This document shows positions 9,610-33,976 of a DNA stretch of 64,000 nucleotides, one piece after another. The DNA is taken from contig NC_044009.1 in assembly GCF_900496995.4 (NCBI RefSeq), positions 9,766,001 to 9,830,000 on the forward strand, read 5' to 3'. Position 1 is the stretch's first letter, and each line of letters opens with the position of its first letter. The position numbers and the translations under genes were made by a program. Source of the stretch: Aquila chrysaetos chrysaetos. Taxonomy: Eukaryota > Chordata > Aves > Accipitriformes > Accipitridae. The notes under the pieces are model-generated. The model saw only the letters and a list, made by a program, of their open reading frames with translations, was not told where the DNA came from and made no database searches.

Positions 9610-9615
9610 AATAAA
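9610..9615 (+). terminator. Poly(A) signal after the HEAT-repeat exons
   Basis: AATAAA lies 66 bp after the stop codon at 9542-9544. It supports a plus-strand gene end. Confidence 0.45.
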
Positions 9616-9639
9616 GCTCATCACAAGATGCCTAAAGGG

Positions 9640-10382
9640 GAGTGTACCTTTTCTTTCCCTCATGGCACCCTAGTGGTTGGCAGGACCACATGTAAGTGAC
9701 ACTGAGGTTGGGGGCTGCCACCTGTGGGGCCCCTCTCAGATCTTCCTGGGGTGGCGCCTGACAGGATCAGGCCACAAGCCTCTAGTAAACACACAGGGCA
9801 ACGTTACTTGCCATTTTCCCCTTTTCAGCCAAGAACATCGGCATTGATGATGGGGGGCCCCAGCTGGGCCCTCGGGGCACAGCAGCTCCTAACCCACCCC
9901 GGCCCGGCCCTCGCCCTGAGGCCGCACAGCAGGAAAAGGCAGCAGGGGCCAAGCCCGGTGCTCTCTCCCTCAGTACCGGCACTGGGCCTGGCCGCTGGCT
10001 GCCAGGGCCCGGGGCTGTGGCCGGCAGCCCCTGCCGAGGCGTAGGAGCCGCCAGGTACAAGAGTGGGCCCCAGCCCCTGGCCTGCAGAGAAGTGGCCTGT
10101 GGAGAGGGTCCAGGTTCGGCCTGCTGGGGCTGGTGCCCTCCCCTGCCCCCCAGCCCTGCTTTCCTGGGCACAGTGTGATGCTGTGTGGTTATGGCAGATG
10201 GGGCAGGAGCGGTGAGGGGCTTCTGCAAGCAGGTTCATGAGTGCTGATGTACTGTGTTGCTCATCTTCTGTACTGCCCCTTCTGCCCAAGCCTGTGGGAA
10301 GGTCCCAGGTGCAGTGGATCAGCCTGGGGCTGAGTCAGGTGGGGCCAAGACCTTGGATGCCCCAAACAGGTATCTCCCCGTA
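9640..10382. other. Spacer, nothing recognised
   Basis: GC-rich sequence with overlapping ORFs on both strands and no domain, splice pattern or repeat that I recognise. Confidence 0.5.
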
Positions 10383-10952
10383 TTGGGTCTGGCTGAGATG
10401 GAGTTAATTCTCCCCATAGCAGCCCTCATAGCGCTGTGCTCTGCATTGGTAGCTAGAAAGGCGTTGATAACACACCAGTGTTTTGGCTACTGCTGAGCAA
10501 TGCTGGCACAGCATCAAGGCTGTCTCTCCAACATTTCTGACCCCCTCAACAGCAGGCTGGGGCTGGGCAAGATCTTGGGAGGGGACATAACCAGGACAGC
10601 TGACCTAAACTAACCAAACAGATATTCCATACCATATGACGTCAGCTCAGATATAAAAGCTAAGTAAAGGGAGACGGAAGGGGGGGATTTTTGTCTTCTG
10701 GAGCAACCACTACGCATACTGATGCCCTGCTTCCCAGGAAGTGGCTAGACATCACCTGCTGATGGAAAGTAGAGAATAACATAATTTGTTTTTTCTCTGT
10801 TTTCATGCATGACCTTTGCTTTCACTTTATTAAACTGTCCTTATCTTGACCCACGAGCCTTTTGTTATATTTTCTCCCCCATGTCCAGCTGAGGAGGGGG
10901 AGTGATAGAGCGGCTTTGGTGAGCACCTGGTGCCCAGCCAAGGCCAACCCAC
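10383..10952 (+). mobile_element. Solo LTR, same family as 37490-38073 (ends degraded)
   Basis: The block order matches the intact LTR at 37490: GGCTGAGATGGAGTTAATT, the GTTGATAACACA block, GGGAGGGGACA, CAGGACAGCTGACC, CCATATGACGTCA, a TATAAAA (10652-10658), ATTAAACTGTCCTTATC (ATTAAA at 10829), and TTTCTCCCCCATG near the end. The outermost TG and CA ends have decayed and no target duplication is visible. This copy is older than the one at 37490. Orientation is plus. Confidence 0.78.
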
Positions 10953-13039
10953 CACACCCCCACTCCAGGCAAGGCGTCTGGGTGCCAGGACTCTGCAAAG
11001 GGAGGACAGACTCTGGAAAGGGGAGAGCCAGCCATTGGAGGGATCCATCTCTCTTCAGCCAGGTCCCACAAGAAAAGCCAATTCGGGGTGCCCAGCAAGG
11101 CCCCTCAGCCGTCAGGGAGCTCCAGGCCAATGCCAGTCTCCAAAACTGGTTTCTGTCTCAGGAAGGGTGTCAGAGAAATCCCCTTTCCCCCAGGGCTGCC
11201 GTCAGTGAAGGAATGAACCCTGCAGGTGGGGGAAGCACCCTCCTTTTTTGGAGATGGTTACCAGGGGAGCTGCCTCTGCTGCTCTTTCTTGCTGCCAGCC
11301 CTTGGTCTCAGTGATGAGCTTGAATATGTCCTGCCATGTTGGATGCAGCTCCAGCCCTTCTAGGACCCGGACTGCTTATGGAGAAAGGTGGCTGCAACAG
11401 CAGGGAAAAGTCATCCCTCAGCCTCTGCCGGAGACCGCTTCTGCCTTTGCTCCTTGTTTAGCCTCTGCACCTGCCCCATCACCTGTCCACCCACACTTTC
11501 ACCCTGTGGTGAGTCTTAGGCCTTGGCTGTGGGGGTAACCCCGGTCATGCCCATGTTAGGAGACATTAGGTACAGTTGCTTACTGCCTTATTACATGAAC
11601 AATGAATGCAGATGAACAGCAGAAAAGCCTCTGGAGACAAGCACTTCTTCAGAGCTGTTACAAAGCTGTAAACTTCAAAAGCTACATACATATTGGGAAG
11701 AGTTGAAGAGACTGTTTAAAGGGAGTATGTGAAGGAGAAAAAATGGTCTGTAAAGACATACACCTCCTATGCTTTCTGCTGACTGATGTATGGTGTGCAC
11801 CACTACATGAGTGATGACACCATGACACTATGGTGCAACCGGGGAAGACCATTCTCTGGTGACCGCAGACACTTTTCATATGCGGGATTATTACTGTGTC
11901 CGTATATGGTCTGGTTATGTGAGGAGGGTCAGAAATACCAGTTCATTGTGGTATGGCAAGGGAGGGAGGGAAGGAAAAAGAAAGAGCACCAGGGCAGGTT
12001 GCTCCTGTGGGCATGAGGCAGTGGTTTGTTTGGGGCCTTAAAGATCTCTTCTGAGATGGAGATGGGGCTGTGTGTGTTTGGCATTGAGCTGAGGGATTCC
12101 TGTGAGTAAGGGGTCAACTGATAACAATGTGAAGTATCAGAATTCAGTCGTTTCCTGCATAAACAACTTTTTTCTACTGTCTTTTGAAGGTACGCAATGC
12201 AGACAAGACACCATCTGATGCCTGAAAGCTTTTATACACAACCAGGTAAAAGCCTTGTCCAGTGTCCAGAGATGACCTCACACAGCCACAGCTCCGGCCA
12301 TGTGGTGTCTGCCAGGATATCTCAGGACAGGTGCTGGAATGGGGAGGGAAAATGCTGGTGGAAGATTCCTGCTTTTTAGTAAATCTTTGTTATCATCACA
12401 TTGCTTTTTTGCTTTTTCCTCTACTGTACATTTCCTGGTACCATCACCATCATGTACTTTTTCTGGGACTTAGAAAATACTTTCCATGTATTTGTCCAGG
12501 CCTGTGAGACTTCAGCTGCTGTGCCCTCTTCTGTGGCTTACTCTGCTCCTGATTATGCCTCTTATCTATGAGGGCTTGATGCACTTCAGTATTTCTTCCT
12601 GTCTTTCTCTGCATCTGTGGGTTTTTAAATATTATTTTACACTCCTGTGCAGTGGACACCTGTTTTCCCTTCCCTGTGAATGAGCTGGGGCACTTCCTCA
12701 TCCCTGTGCGTGCTCTTCCCCGCTCTCCTTGGGTAAACAGAGAGGCTCTGTTTCCTCCCAAGCCCATACATTCCTTCTGTGGCTCCTGGGGTCTTAAGTT
12801 TCACTGAAAGCCTTTCTCTTGCTGGCAGTGTGTGGTTTGAGATGCATCACTCCCTTTCTTGTCACTCCTTGTCCCCTGTCAGAAACAAGGGTAACATAGA
12901 CATTTGGACAAGGTTTTGGAGCAAGTGTTTTCTCATGGTTATTCCTCAGAGCATTTTCAATCATGAGGCATTCCCATTGGACTCTTTTTTAGAGCTGGCC
13001 TGATCTCAGACATTGTTTCCAACTTTCTTTTCTCCTTAG
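10953..13039. other. Spacer, nothing recognised
   Basis: ORFs up to about 150 codons occur, but none shows a family signature. Other exons of the formin-like pseudogene might be hidden here; I looked for the preceding FH3-type blocks and did not find them. Confidence 0.5.
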
Positions 13040-13780
<741 letters not shown>

Positions 13781-14443
13781 CCATGGCAAGGAACAGCCAT
13801 CTTTCCTGTTTCCCCATGGAGTGTGATGGCCCCACAACAGTAGCACAGCTGTTCTCAGTGTGAAAAACACAGAAATTCTCTGTTTCTAGTGGACAAAGCA
13901 AAGCTGGTCTTCTCAGATCGGCTGCCCTCACACAGGGCAGCTGGCAGCCAGTGGTGGGGCCCGGCAGGGTGCAGCACGGAGGCCAGTTCAGCAGGGATTG
14001 TGCAGTGCACACCATCTGCTGGGCACAGGGGAGGCCCCAGATCCCACACTCTTGCCGCAGACAGCCAACCTGGACAGCACAAGGGGAAGATAAAGGCAGC
14101 CTTGCTCTACCCATGATGAGAGTCTGTCTAGATGTGTAATACAACACAGCTTGGCAGCTTTCTCTTCTCGGATCACCAAACAGGTCTGAAAAGGCACTTC
14201 ACTCCCCATCCCGTGAGGGAGGATATACCTGGGAAAAACCTTTAAAAGTGGAGTTTTAGAAGAGGTTCAACAGAACGCAGAGACTCTGCAGTACCACAAC
14301 AGCACTCCTCCCTGGCAGATGCAGCAGTCCATGTGTTAAGATCAGCACTGAGATATCCTATGCAGCAAACACCCCCATGGCCCCATGAAGCAGCCGGTAT
14401 CTAGGACAAGTCAGAGGCCACGGCATCTGCAATGGCCCGGGCT
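13781..14443 (-). other. Probable 3' UTR of LSS and spacer
   Basis: It lies directly after the LSS stop codon on the minus strand. No AATAAA or ATTAAA on the minus strand was found in it, so the transcript end cannot be placed. No other gene is seen. Confidence 0.4.
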
Positions 14444-25239
<10,796 letters not shown>

Positions 25240-25266
25240 CGCCGCCGCCGCCGTCCGATCACCGCT

Positions 25267-25301
25267 GGGCCGGGGCCGGGGCCGGGGCCGGGGCCGGGGC
25301 C
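25267..25301. repeat. GGGGCC hexanucleotide tandem repeat (five full units)
   Basis: Five perfect GGGGCC units at 25272-25301 follow a partial unit at 25267-25271. They lie just upstream of the LSS start codon, probably in the promoter or 5' UTR. The G-rich strand is plus. Confidence 0.85.
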
Positions 25302-25499
25302 GCGCCGCCCTGGGCCGACATCGCCTCACGCGCGGCAGCCAATGGAGCCGCCGAGCCGGGCCGACGGCCCCGCCCCCGCCCCGCAATGCCGCCCCCGCGG
25401 GCCGGTGTCCGCGGCGGCTGAGGGGAAGGTCTCCGGGCTGCGTGCGCCGGCGGGCCGGCTGCCTCCACTCGGCCACCACCTCGGCCCTCTCCGCCCCGA

Positions 25500-25885
25500 C
25501 GCCTGCCTGCCAGGGGGACGGTGCCAGGTTCGGGGGCGTGCCTTGCCCTCACAAAATGCCGCCTCAAGTGGCGTTGGGCTATAAAGGTGCTCTCACGAGG
25601 CTGTCGCTCGGCCAGTAACTGCCGCTTTGTCTGGGGGATGGCGGGAACCTCCTGCCTGCGTGTGCCTGTTGTCCATGTCACGGCCTCTGCCAGCCCCAGC
25701 AGGCACCACGGGCATTAAATGAACTTTTATTTAAACCCAAGAGCTCCAAGTTTCCACCAGAGACTCCCTTGCAGGCTGCTGCACAGACCTGATGGGGGTG
25801 ATGCTTTGTGGGGGCTGGCAGGCAGCCCGGCAGGGATGGGGGATCCGGAGGGGAGCAGGTGACAAGGAGCAAGAACAGCAGCTAA
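25500..25885. repeat. Left arm of a large inverted duplication
   Basis: It matches the reverse complement of about 31560-31985 over its whole length with scattered substitutions and small gaps. Shared blocks include GTGCCAGGTTCGG, ATAAAGGTGCTCTCAC, TTTTATTTAAACCCAAGAGC, CACCAGAGACTCCCTTGCAG and GGATGGGGGATCCGGAGGG. It contains TATAAA on the plus strand (25580-25585) and AATAAA on the minus strand near 25730. Homology runs through both signals, so it is a DNA duplication and not a retrocopy of a transcript. Confidence 0.85.
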
Positions 25886-28800
25886 CGGTGGTGCTGGACA
25901 AGTGGGTGATCGATAAAGATGGACACACACACAATGGAGTGGGTGTTGATGGCACTTCACTGCCTAGCAGCGGTGGTTCCTCCTGAGGACGCACCTTCAC
26001 ACGGGTAGCTGTGGGCCACCAGCCCAGGCTCAGCTCCACAGGCATGCCGTGGTGTTGCTGCCCCTGGCTCCGTGGGGATGTGCTGCTGTGTCTGTCCCTG
26101 CACACATCCCCGTCCTTGCAGCACCTCCTGTCATGGGGTTGTCATCACCCTGCCAGCAGCCAGGGCCCAGCTCCTCTGTCCCCCGTGTCTGCCCCGGGCA
26201 CAGAGACCATGTTTGCTTGCCCAGGAGTGCCGCCCCCCCACAGACCCCAACAGCCACCCTGTCCCTTTGGGTGACAGCACCAACCCCGAGAGTGACTGTC
26301 CCTACCTCTGTGCACCCTTAAAGACCGGCCATGTCGTTTCCATTGTTGGTGGAAATAATAAACCAACCCCAGCCCAGCCCGGGTGCCCAGCCCGTGTCCT
26401 CGTGGACCACAAGGGGCTGGGGACACCGTGTCTCGGTGCAGCGCCAGCCATGGGGACGGTGCACCCGGACCCATGGGTGCCCATGCTCCCACTGCCCCTG
26501 TGCTCCCCAGCTGCCCTGCACCCCACCAGCCACTGCTGCTGCCTTGGGCAGCTGCCTTCGCTCACCCAACCTGCAGAAAAGCTCCCAGCAGAGGCAATGC
26601 CGGCAGCACCCTTCGAAAGCGCCGCCGCCAGCAGCACCCCCAATCGTCGTCCTTGGCACGGCTCTCCCGGGGTGGCGGGTACCCGCTAAATACCAGGGCC
26701 CTGCCCGGGTGAGGAGGGCTGCGGCGGGCAGGGGTGACACCCATGAAACATTTTGTTATGCTTTATGGGTGCTGTAACCATGGGGCTACAGGAGAACAGA
26801 CATGTGGCACATCCCGTCATGGGCACAAGGGTCTGCCGGCCCTTATAAAAACACCACCAGGGTTGGGGTGAGGATGGGTGGTGTTTTTTCACCTCTGGTA
26901 TCAGTTGATGGGGTGAGTCAGGCGTCCCCACTATGAACTCTGCCTTGGCGCCCCCAGCATGGGTGCAGTGGCGGGTGTCACCCTCCTGCAGGCGCTGCCA
27001 TGGGACAGCGGTCCATGAGGCCTATGAGGAGGGGGCAGAGCTCCTCCCATCCTGTCCTGTCCCAGTGATGTGCCCCCATCTCTCTGCTAATGCCCCCAGT
27101 GCTGCCCCGCACTTGGCAGCGTTCCTTGCCTGGGACAGGGAGCAAGGAGGTTTTAGCTCTTCAAACCCTCCCAGCTCAAGAGGGCTCCCAGGATGGAGGT
27201 GCAAACTCCATGAGGCACACGGGTGGTTGGGAAGGGACCTAGCACCCTGCCGTGAGCCAGAGAAAACCAACAGGAGCCTGGGGAGGTGTGCGAGGAGCCG
27301 TGGAGCCCCTTGGGGACAGACATAAACCGGGGGTTGTGTCACTGGCAGAAGTGAGCAGCCCAGGGATGTTGGGGACTGCTTTGCAGGAGGCAGGCCTGAG
27401 CTGGGCCGCAAATGGGATTTTGTGGGACAGAAACACGCCTGGCTGGCAAACCCTCCTGGCGCAGGCTGGGGCCCTGCAGCTGCATCCCAGAGCTGTGGGG
27501 ACACAGACTTAAAGTGCACATCCTCAGCACGGATGAATTCTCCTTTCCTTTCCTCCTGTAGATATAGGTTGTTTACCGCCTCTGTCCTTCCAAGGAAATG
27601 CACTGTTTTTATAACACACACTATAAATCCTGCTCTGGGTAGGACGCGTGCAAGACGGAGATGCTTTACTTGCTGCTGTTGTGCGTTGGAAGGGCTGGGT
27701 GGGAATTTAATGCGTACTTGTTTAAATGCAGTGATAAAATTTCTTCCTGCTGCCTTTCACAGTGACCTGGCTTCCCTCCTACTGCACAGGCGATACCAGA
27801 TCAAGCTAAGCCAGTGGAAAGTTCAGGTGGAAAAGCCCAAATTCGTGGCCGTAAATACTAGTGATCAAAATTCAACCTTGACTCTAGGGCCTTGGGGGGG
27901 CGAGACTGCCTCCATGTCTGTGCACTGCCTGGTACAGCAGTCCCCAGGGATCTCGGGGAACACGGGGGTGCCCAGGGACAAAAGAGCTACTCTGAAATGT
28001 GGCACCCATCAGCACCCCAGGACAGAAATATGTCTGTGAATTAATACTTACTGTATTCACACACTACAAGTTGAATTTAAAATGCTCCTCTGCTAGCAAA
28101 TAGCTCTTCACTCATGCCCAGCATAACCTCAGGGATTATTTGGAGAGGATACAGTAATTTTATTTGGGAATTATAGAATTAATTTGGTATTTATTTTATA
28201 AACTAGGCTTAGGTCCCACACAGGTTCAGCCCTGGCTCTGTTCAGTAACAGCAGAATTTTGTCTGAACAACTTACAATGCTGGAGTCCTCCTGGGGGGTA
28301 TCATGGCATGAGGATAAGATCTTTGACTTCGGCCTCATACCACTGGTCCTCACTAGGGAGAGCTGTGTTCTTTCTCTTGCACAGTTTAAATGGACAAAGA
28401 GAACTCCAGAAGTTCACCGATATGGGTGTTGTATTTGGGACTTAATAGCCTGTTGTTTATTTCTGGTTTAAGAAAAAAAAATTGTCATAATGAATCTGCC
28501 TGAGATGAGCTTCATGTAAGTATCTCCAGTTCCTTGTGGATGCCAAAATCTTCAGATGATTTATGGTAATATTTGCCTAAAGGCAGTGATGTAAGATGAA
28601 CCAATTGATGGTATTTTTCTGTCTCTATACAACCTGCCTGCCTTAGAAATTCTGTTTTAGTTATGAAACTTTTATTTTAATAATCATTATTTTTATACTA
28701 GTTTTTGTATGTCTGAGGCTTAGACCACAGTTGACAGGCAGGGTAACGCTCTGTTCCTGTTGTTTGTGGGCACTCTGCTTGCTGGAGACCTTAGAAGCTG

Positions 28801-31559
28801 AAAGTGTTCCCCTGAGAAAGGGATGCCATCAGCTCATAAAAGCAAATGCCACAACTTTCCCCCCACTTTTATTGCAGTCCAGCACATGACACTAAGGTCT
28901 TATCTGCCAACTGCTATTTGTTATGCTGCTAGAGCAAAAATTGCAAAGGTACTATAAAGCCATGGGATATCATCTAGTTTGTATTAAAAGGGATCTGATC
29001 AAAGGGATTTTACAAAACATGGTCTAAATATGGCCGCCTCTGCTTTGAGAGAAGATAGAGACCTGAAATGGTCACTGTGTCAGCAGAAATATTTCAAGCA
29101 GAAACACAGGTGTTTTAGAAGCATCTAAAAAACCCCCATGGTTTCCTCTGTCCCTGTTAAGGTAACTTGGCTCCATGCAGCAAAGGGTGTGAGTGCCCTG
29201 CTCCACCAGCAAGCCTGCCGCCCTCTCCTGCTGGGGCTGCTGTCTGTACCAGGGGCTGCAAAGATACTCCGGATTGATGCTGTAATGCCTCTTCTTGGCA
29301 CAGGTTTGATGGAGAACATATTCATATACCTTTTTAATGAACTTAAGAGTAGTCTCTTGTTGTTTCAGCTGAATTCAGCCAGGAACTGACCTAAGCTCAA
29401 GGCCATGTTTCAGACACGGTGAAGAGCATCCCAGTGTTTTCAACTCCAGAGAATTTGTTTCAGTGGCAGCAGCACTGTTCACTGTTTTCTTAAGGGGTCA
29501 CAAAAACTGCCAAGATGACAGCACCTGGTGGGCCAGCAGCAAGGTCCAGAGCTGTTCCTCTTCAACCCTAGTGCATGGTTGTGCTGGGAGGATGGCGGGG
29601 GAACAAAGGGATCAGGGGAAATGGCAGTTAGCCAGAGCCCAGGATTTATGAGACGAAGGTGGATGTAAAACTACCTCTGCCTGTGGTTCCCAAGAGGGAA
29701 GCACTATCTTAACCTTGCGAGTCTGTTCTGTGGGGGCAAGAAAGACCCACTGCTCATCCCCTGGAGCCTGCCCAGTCTCTCCTTGTCCTCAGGCAGAAGC
29801 AGAGGTGACATTTGCACAGGGCTGGCAGAGATGGTGCAGGGCCCAGCTGGTCCTTCCTGGGGCAGACACAACCCTTTGGGCTCCCTGGACCTATGTGCAG
29901 GGCACTAAATAGGGCCCATCATCTCCCCCCAACAACTTCAACAAGCACCAGCCCAATTCCCAGATGTGTCCTGGTGTTTCTGCTTCTAGGCATCATTTGA
30001 GGCTTCCCATGAGGACCCTAGCGTATCTCTGGCTGCCATGTTTGTGGGTTCAGAAATGGACACAGCGACCATGGCGCAGAGCCGGGAAACCTGCTCTCTG
30101 CAATGCTGCTCTGTGTGCTGGGATTGCGAGCACAGCCCTGCGGAGGCAGAAGCAGCTTCTTCCCCCTCCCACCCAAATTCCTCTGCTTTCATTACTTTTT
30201 TTCTCCCAGTTCAATGACCGGCGGCCTTTGTCTCGTGGTCTGGCAGAGCCTGGTGCCACACACACCAGAGAGACAAAGAAATACACTGGCTTTTCTCCCT
30301 GAGCCTGCTATGAAGAGCCCACATTGTGTTTTACTGGGGAGGGGGAGACAGGCAGAGGGCTGAAGTGTTTTGCTCGGCCTTGGGCTCTGTAAAACCCTCT
30401 GTTTCTTTAAACACATCAGCCCAAAGCTCTGGCAAGGAAGTGGTGACCCTGAGGAAAGGAGCCCCAAGGTTACACTCTCCTGTTCAAAGATCAGGACCAT
30501 GAATTTTCAAATAATGGAAGCAACTCTTTGGGCAGCACTAAAAGCGCAGCCAGGTCTCAGCCCCACATCCATGCCCAGGCCTCCTGGACTTTCACAGGCT
30601 GGGTCAGGGACAACCCAGGCCAGGAGAGCAGTGTTTGCTAGGCTGTGAGCCCAGACAAGGATGAGGGAAGTGACCTGGAGCTGCTCATTAGCAGAGGCAG
30701 GAAAGGGCCAAGGTTTCTGGTGTTCACACCTGATCCTGCTGCTCCTTCCCACCCTATCAGCCAGCGCAGCAGATTGTTCCAGATCATTCCCTGTAAAAGA
30801 TAAACGTCAGAATGATTTGGGGTGAAATGGACAGTATGAATAAGCAGGAAAGAGAATTTCAAGACTGTTCAGGTTTTGATCTGCCAAATGCTATTCTTCC
30901 TGTTGCATTTTAAGTAAAGGTCACTTTCAAGAATGACATCAGAAAACGGTTTAATGAGGTCAAGCTAGGATCTTGTCTCTGACTAGAAATGGTATGCTTT
31001 GACACGTTTCTTGGCTAAGGACTGAGCTAAGATATCTACCAGATCTAATCGCTATCAATGGAGAAAAATACCGTGGTAGCTTTGGGGAACACAGGAATTG
31101 CCAGCACCCTAGTCTTGCCTCTTCAAAGGGACATTTTTGAAGATGTCTGGACCTTCATCCTACCCCACAAGCATTTGTATAAGGCTCTTAAACTCCTCAC
31201 ATTTCTACACAGGAGCTGACCATGGTAATAAAATGACACCTCTGGGCTCTCCCTCATAGGTATTGCTAGACTGTCTTCCTGGTAACAGCGGTGACCTGTT
31301 CCAAGTTGCACTGAGTCTGAAATTCAACAAAGGCCTAAGACATAAAGCAATTATTGATCCTGTGCTGCAGTGAAAAGGCACAAATGGAAACATGCCACAT
31401 CAGTAATAGCAGACAGCTTCAACTTTGTCTCATCCCATCTCATTCTTGGGGAATAGTGTGGCTAGGCAATGAAACACAGTGAAAATTTGCTTTCTTCAGC
31501 GTGTTTACTGCATTTATCAACCACTCGCTTGTACTGTGCCACCAGGAGCAGTCTGGGCA
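25886..31559. other. 5.7-kb stretch between the inverted arms, no recognised gene
   Basis: I read both strands and found no conserved domain, convincing exon set or LTR. GC-rich to about 27.5 kb, then more AT-rich. ORFs near 27422-28039 and 26072-26777 look like chance open frames in GC-rich DNA. Noncoding RNA or lineage-specific exons cannot be excluded. Confidence 0.45.
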
Positions 31560-31985
31560 AAAGATGTTCCTATCTGCTCTTGCTGCTTGTCACCTGCTTC
31601 CCTCCGGATCCCCCATCCCTGCTGGCCTGCCTGCCAGCCCCCACAAAGCATCACCTCCATCAGGTCTGTGCACCAGCCTGCAAGGGAGTCTCTGGTGGAA
31701 AGGGAAACTTACAGCTCTTGGGTTTAAATAAAAGTGCATTTAATGCCTGTGGTGCCTGCTGGGGCTGGCAGAGGCCATGACATGGACAACAGGTACACGC
31801 AGGCAGAAGGTTCCCACCATCCCCTAGACAAAAGGGTGGTGTCGCAGATACTGGCCGGGTGACAGCCTTGTGAGAGCACCTTTATAACCCAAAGCGACTT
31901 AACACAGCTTTTTGTAAGGCTACAGTAAGGCACGCCTCCGAACCTGGCACTGTCCCCCCAGGAGGCATCTGGGGGGAGCTGCCAC
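31560..31985. repeat. Right arm of a large inverted duplication
   Basis: Reverse-complement partner of 25500-25885. Here AATAAA (in TTTAAATAAAAGTGC, near 31725) is on the plus strand and the TATA-like sequence is reversed near 31885. The arms have diverged enough to show the event is not recent, by eye well below 95 percent identity. Confidence 0.85.
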
Positions 31986-32540
31986 TGCTGCGAGCTCTGT
32001 CCTTTGACCGCTTACAGCTCGATACAATTGCAACTCCCTTGCAAAGGGTCCCACTGTCCCCCAGACTGGTGGGGTAGCAGGGAAGACACAGCCAGACCCG
32101 TCTCAGAGGTGCACAGCGAAGGGACAAGAGGCCACAGACACAAGCTGCCATGCAAAAAAAAACGTCCGCCCCAGAGGTGCTGGAGCCCTGGATCAGGGCC
32201 CACATGGATAGTGGGGCTCCATCATTCCCACACACCTGGCCCTGGCTGTGGGGTGCCTTGGGGCAGGTGTTGGGGCCCCCAGTCCAGCTCTGACCGTGCC
32301 TGTCCAGCTGTGGCTCACAATTCATTGTCTTTACTGTGGACAAGAGCGGCAGTACAAAAGATGCCACCAGGCCGGCTCTCCTGCTGACTGCCCAGTTATT
32401 TTTTTTCTCACAACGGCAGCTTTCTCTCCAACAGCTCCCACGTCTGCGGCTATGGGCTGGCAGCGAGTCAATGCATCCCTGTGTGCATCACTGTGCAGTG
32501 CGGGCCCAGTGCCCGGCTCTGGACGCCCCCGCCTCCAGCT
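31986..32540. other. Spacer upstream of the S100B promoter
   Basis: No gene recognised. ORFs on both strands show no family signature. Confidence 0.4.
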
Positions 32541-32670
32541 GCCATTGGTGCTGCAGGCACTGCGGCAGGGCCCGGGGCTCTCCGCCCCCGGGCATAAGAA
32601 GCCAGCGAGTCCCCCCAGGGCACCCAGCTGCATCGCATTGCTGTGCCACAGCCCCGCCGCCAGCAGGGAG
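32541..32670 (+). promoter_or_regulatory. S100B: Probable S100B promoter and noncoding first exon
   Basis: GC-rich sequence carries a reversed CCAAT box (ATTGG, 32544-32548) and a TATA-like CATAAGAA at 32593-32600. About 70 bp further lies a consensus donor, CAGCAGGGAG then GTGAGAGG, with GT at 32671. S100B genes start with a noncoding exon, and this is the best candidate upstream of the coding exon at 33977. The transcription start, near 32620, is inferred. Confidence 0.45.
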
Positions 32671-33976
32671 GTGAGAGGGGCCGGGGGCTGCCGGGCAGGC
32701 ACTTGGCTACTGGAGCAGGTGGGCTGCTGCCACGGGAGGGGTGGCATGGGGGACACCATCGCAGCTCCGAGCTCTGCCACTATAGCGGAGGACAGCGGGG
32801 AGCTGAAACGCTCCTCAGCCTTGTGGATGGGAAGCAGGCAGTGCTGCTGGCAGCTAGCTCAGCCTGGTGCAAGCAGGGCAGGAGCATGCAAAGGGCTGTT
32901 AGGATGCATGCGTGAAGTGCTTCCAGAATATTTCTTACCTGATTGGAAACAGTCTCGCAGTTTGGACACCACAGGGGGAGGGCATCAGCTTGAGAGTCAG
33001 GCTGTGGGATGAGATTCAGTGCCTTCAGCATCGGGCCTTGTGGTGCTGAAACAAGAGACAGGCCGCAGGGCAGGAGACATTTATCCGTGGGGTATGAATT
33101 AACCGAGTGTCAGACAATAAGGCTTTTTTTTCCCCCCAGCATCAGTGCATTCAACAGCTTTTGGGAAGGTGGTTTTGCATCTCTCCCTGTTCGATCAGAG
33201 TCTCTTTGGTTTGTCTGTTTGTGAAATCTGCTGAAAATTCTGCAATCCCAATTACTAACATTCTCAAGAGGGTCTCCAGATCAAGTGTGGGAGGAGGGAG
33301 GTTAGAGATGTGCTTATTTTGTCCTGCTGGCACTCATCAAAACTGGTTCCTGCCCGGGTTCCCCTGACTGCTCAGTTGGAGATAGGCCTGGAGGCAAGAA
33401 AGGCAGAGGCGAAAGCGCCTGTGACAGCAAAACCTTTCTGAAGCTCCTTGTGCAGAAATGAAACCCCTGCCCGCCCCTCTCCCAAGCAAGGAGAAAAAAG
33501 CAATGGGTTAAGCAGCGGGAGCCAAAGGTGAAGTGACAGCATGCTGCCTGCTAGCCAGGTCTGCACATACGGAAAATGCAGCAGCACCTTGCTGGGAGCC
33601 ACCAGGGCTTTGCAGCCTCTCCTTGTTCTTTCTCCTGTGCTCTGCCCACACGGAGACCCAAGGTGCCAAACTCATATCAGTCCCAAGGGATGTGTCAGCT
33701 CCTGGCATGCGCCAGTCCTGTACTGGGCACTCCTCGCGCTGATGCTCTCCTCTCCTCGAGAGCTCCTGCAGGCAGAGCCAAGGTCTCTTGGGATCTTGCT
33801 CCCTGAAGCGAGAGCTGCTAGCGGTGCAGCAGCATGTTTTGAGCGCAGGGTCCAGCATTGCTGACACATGAGGGAAGCCCCAGCGTGGCCGTGCTTGCAA
33901 AGCAAAAGGCATCGCTGGAGCTTGCCCAGGCTAATGCACCCACTGCTCCCTCTGACCTCAGGGCCACGCTGTGACC

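Noticed and set aside
25580-25585. TATAAA in the left inverted arm as a gene promoter
   Set aside because: No transcript or ORF follows, and the same sequence recurs in the other arm, so it is part of the duplicated block.
26072-27621. ORFs of about 140-205 codons on both strands between LSS and S100B
   Set aside because: No domain, no splice pattern and no similarity I recognise; GC-rich DNA explains them.
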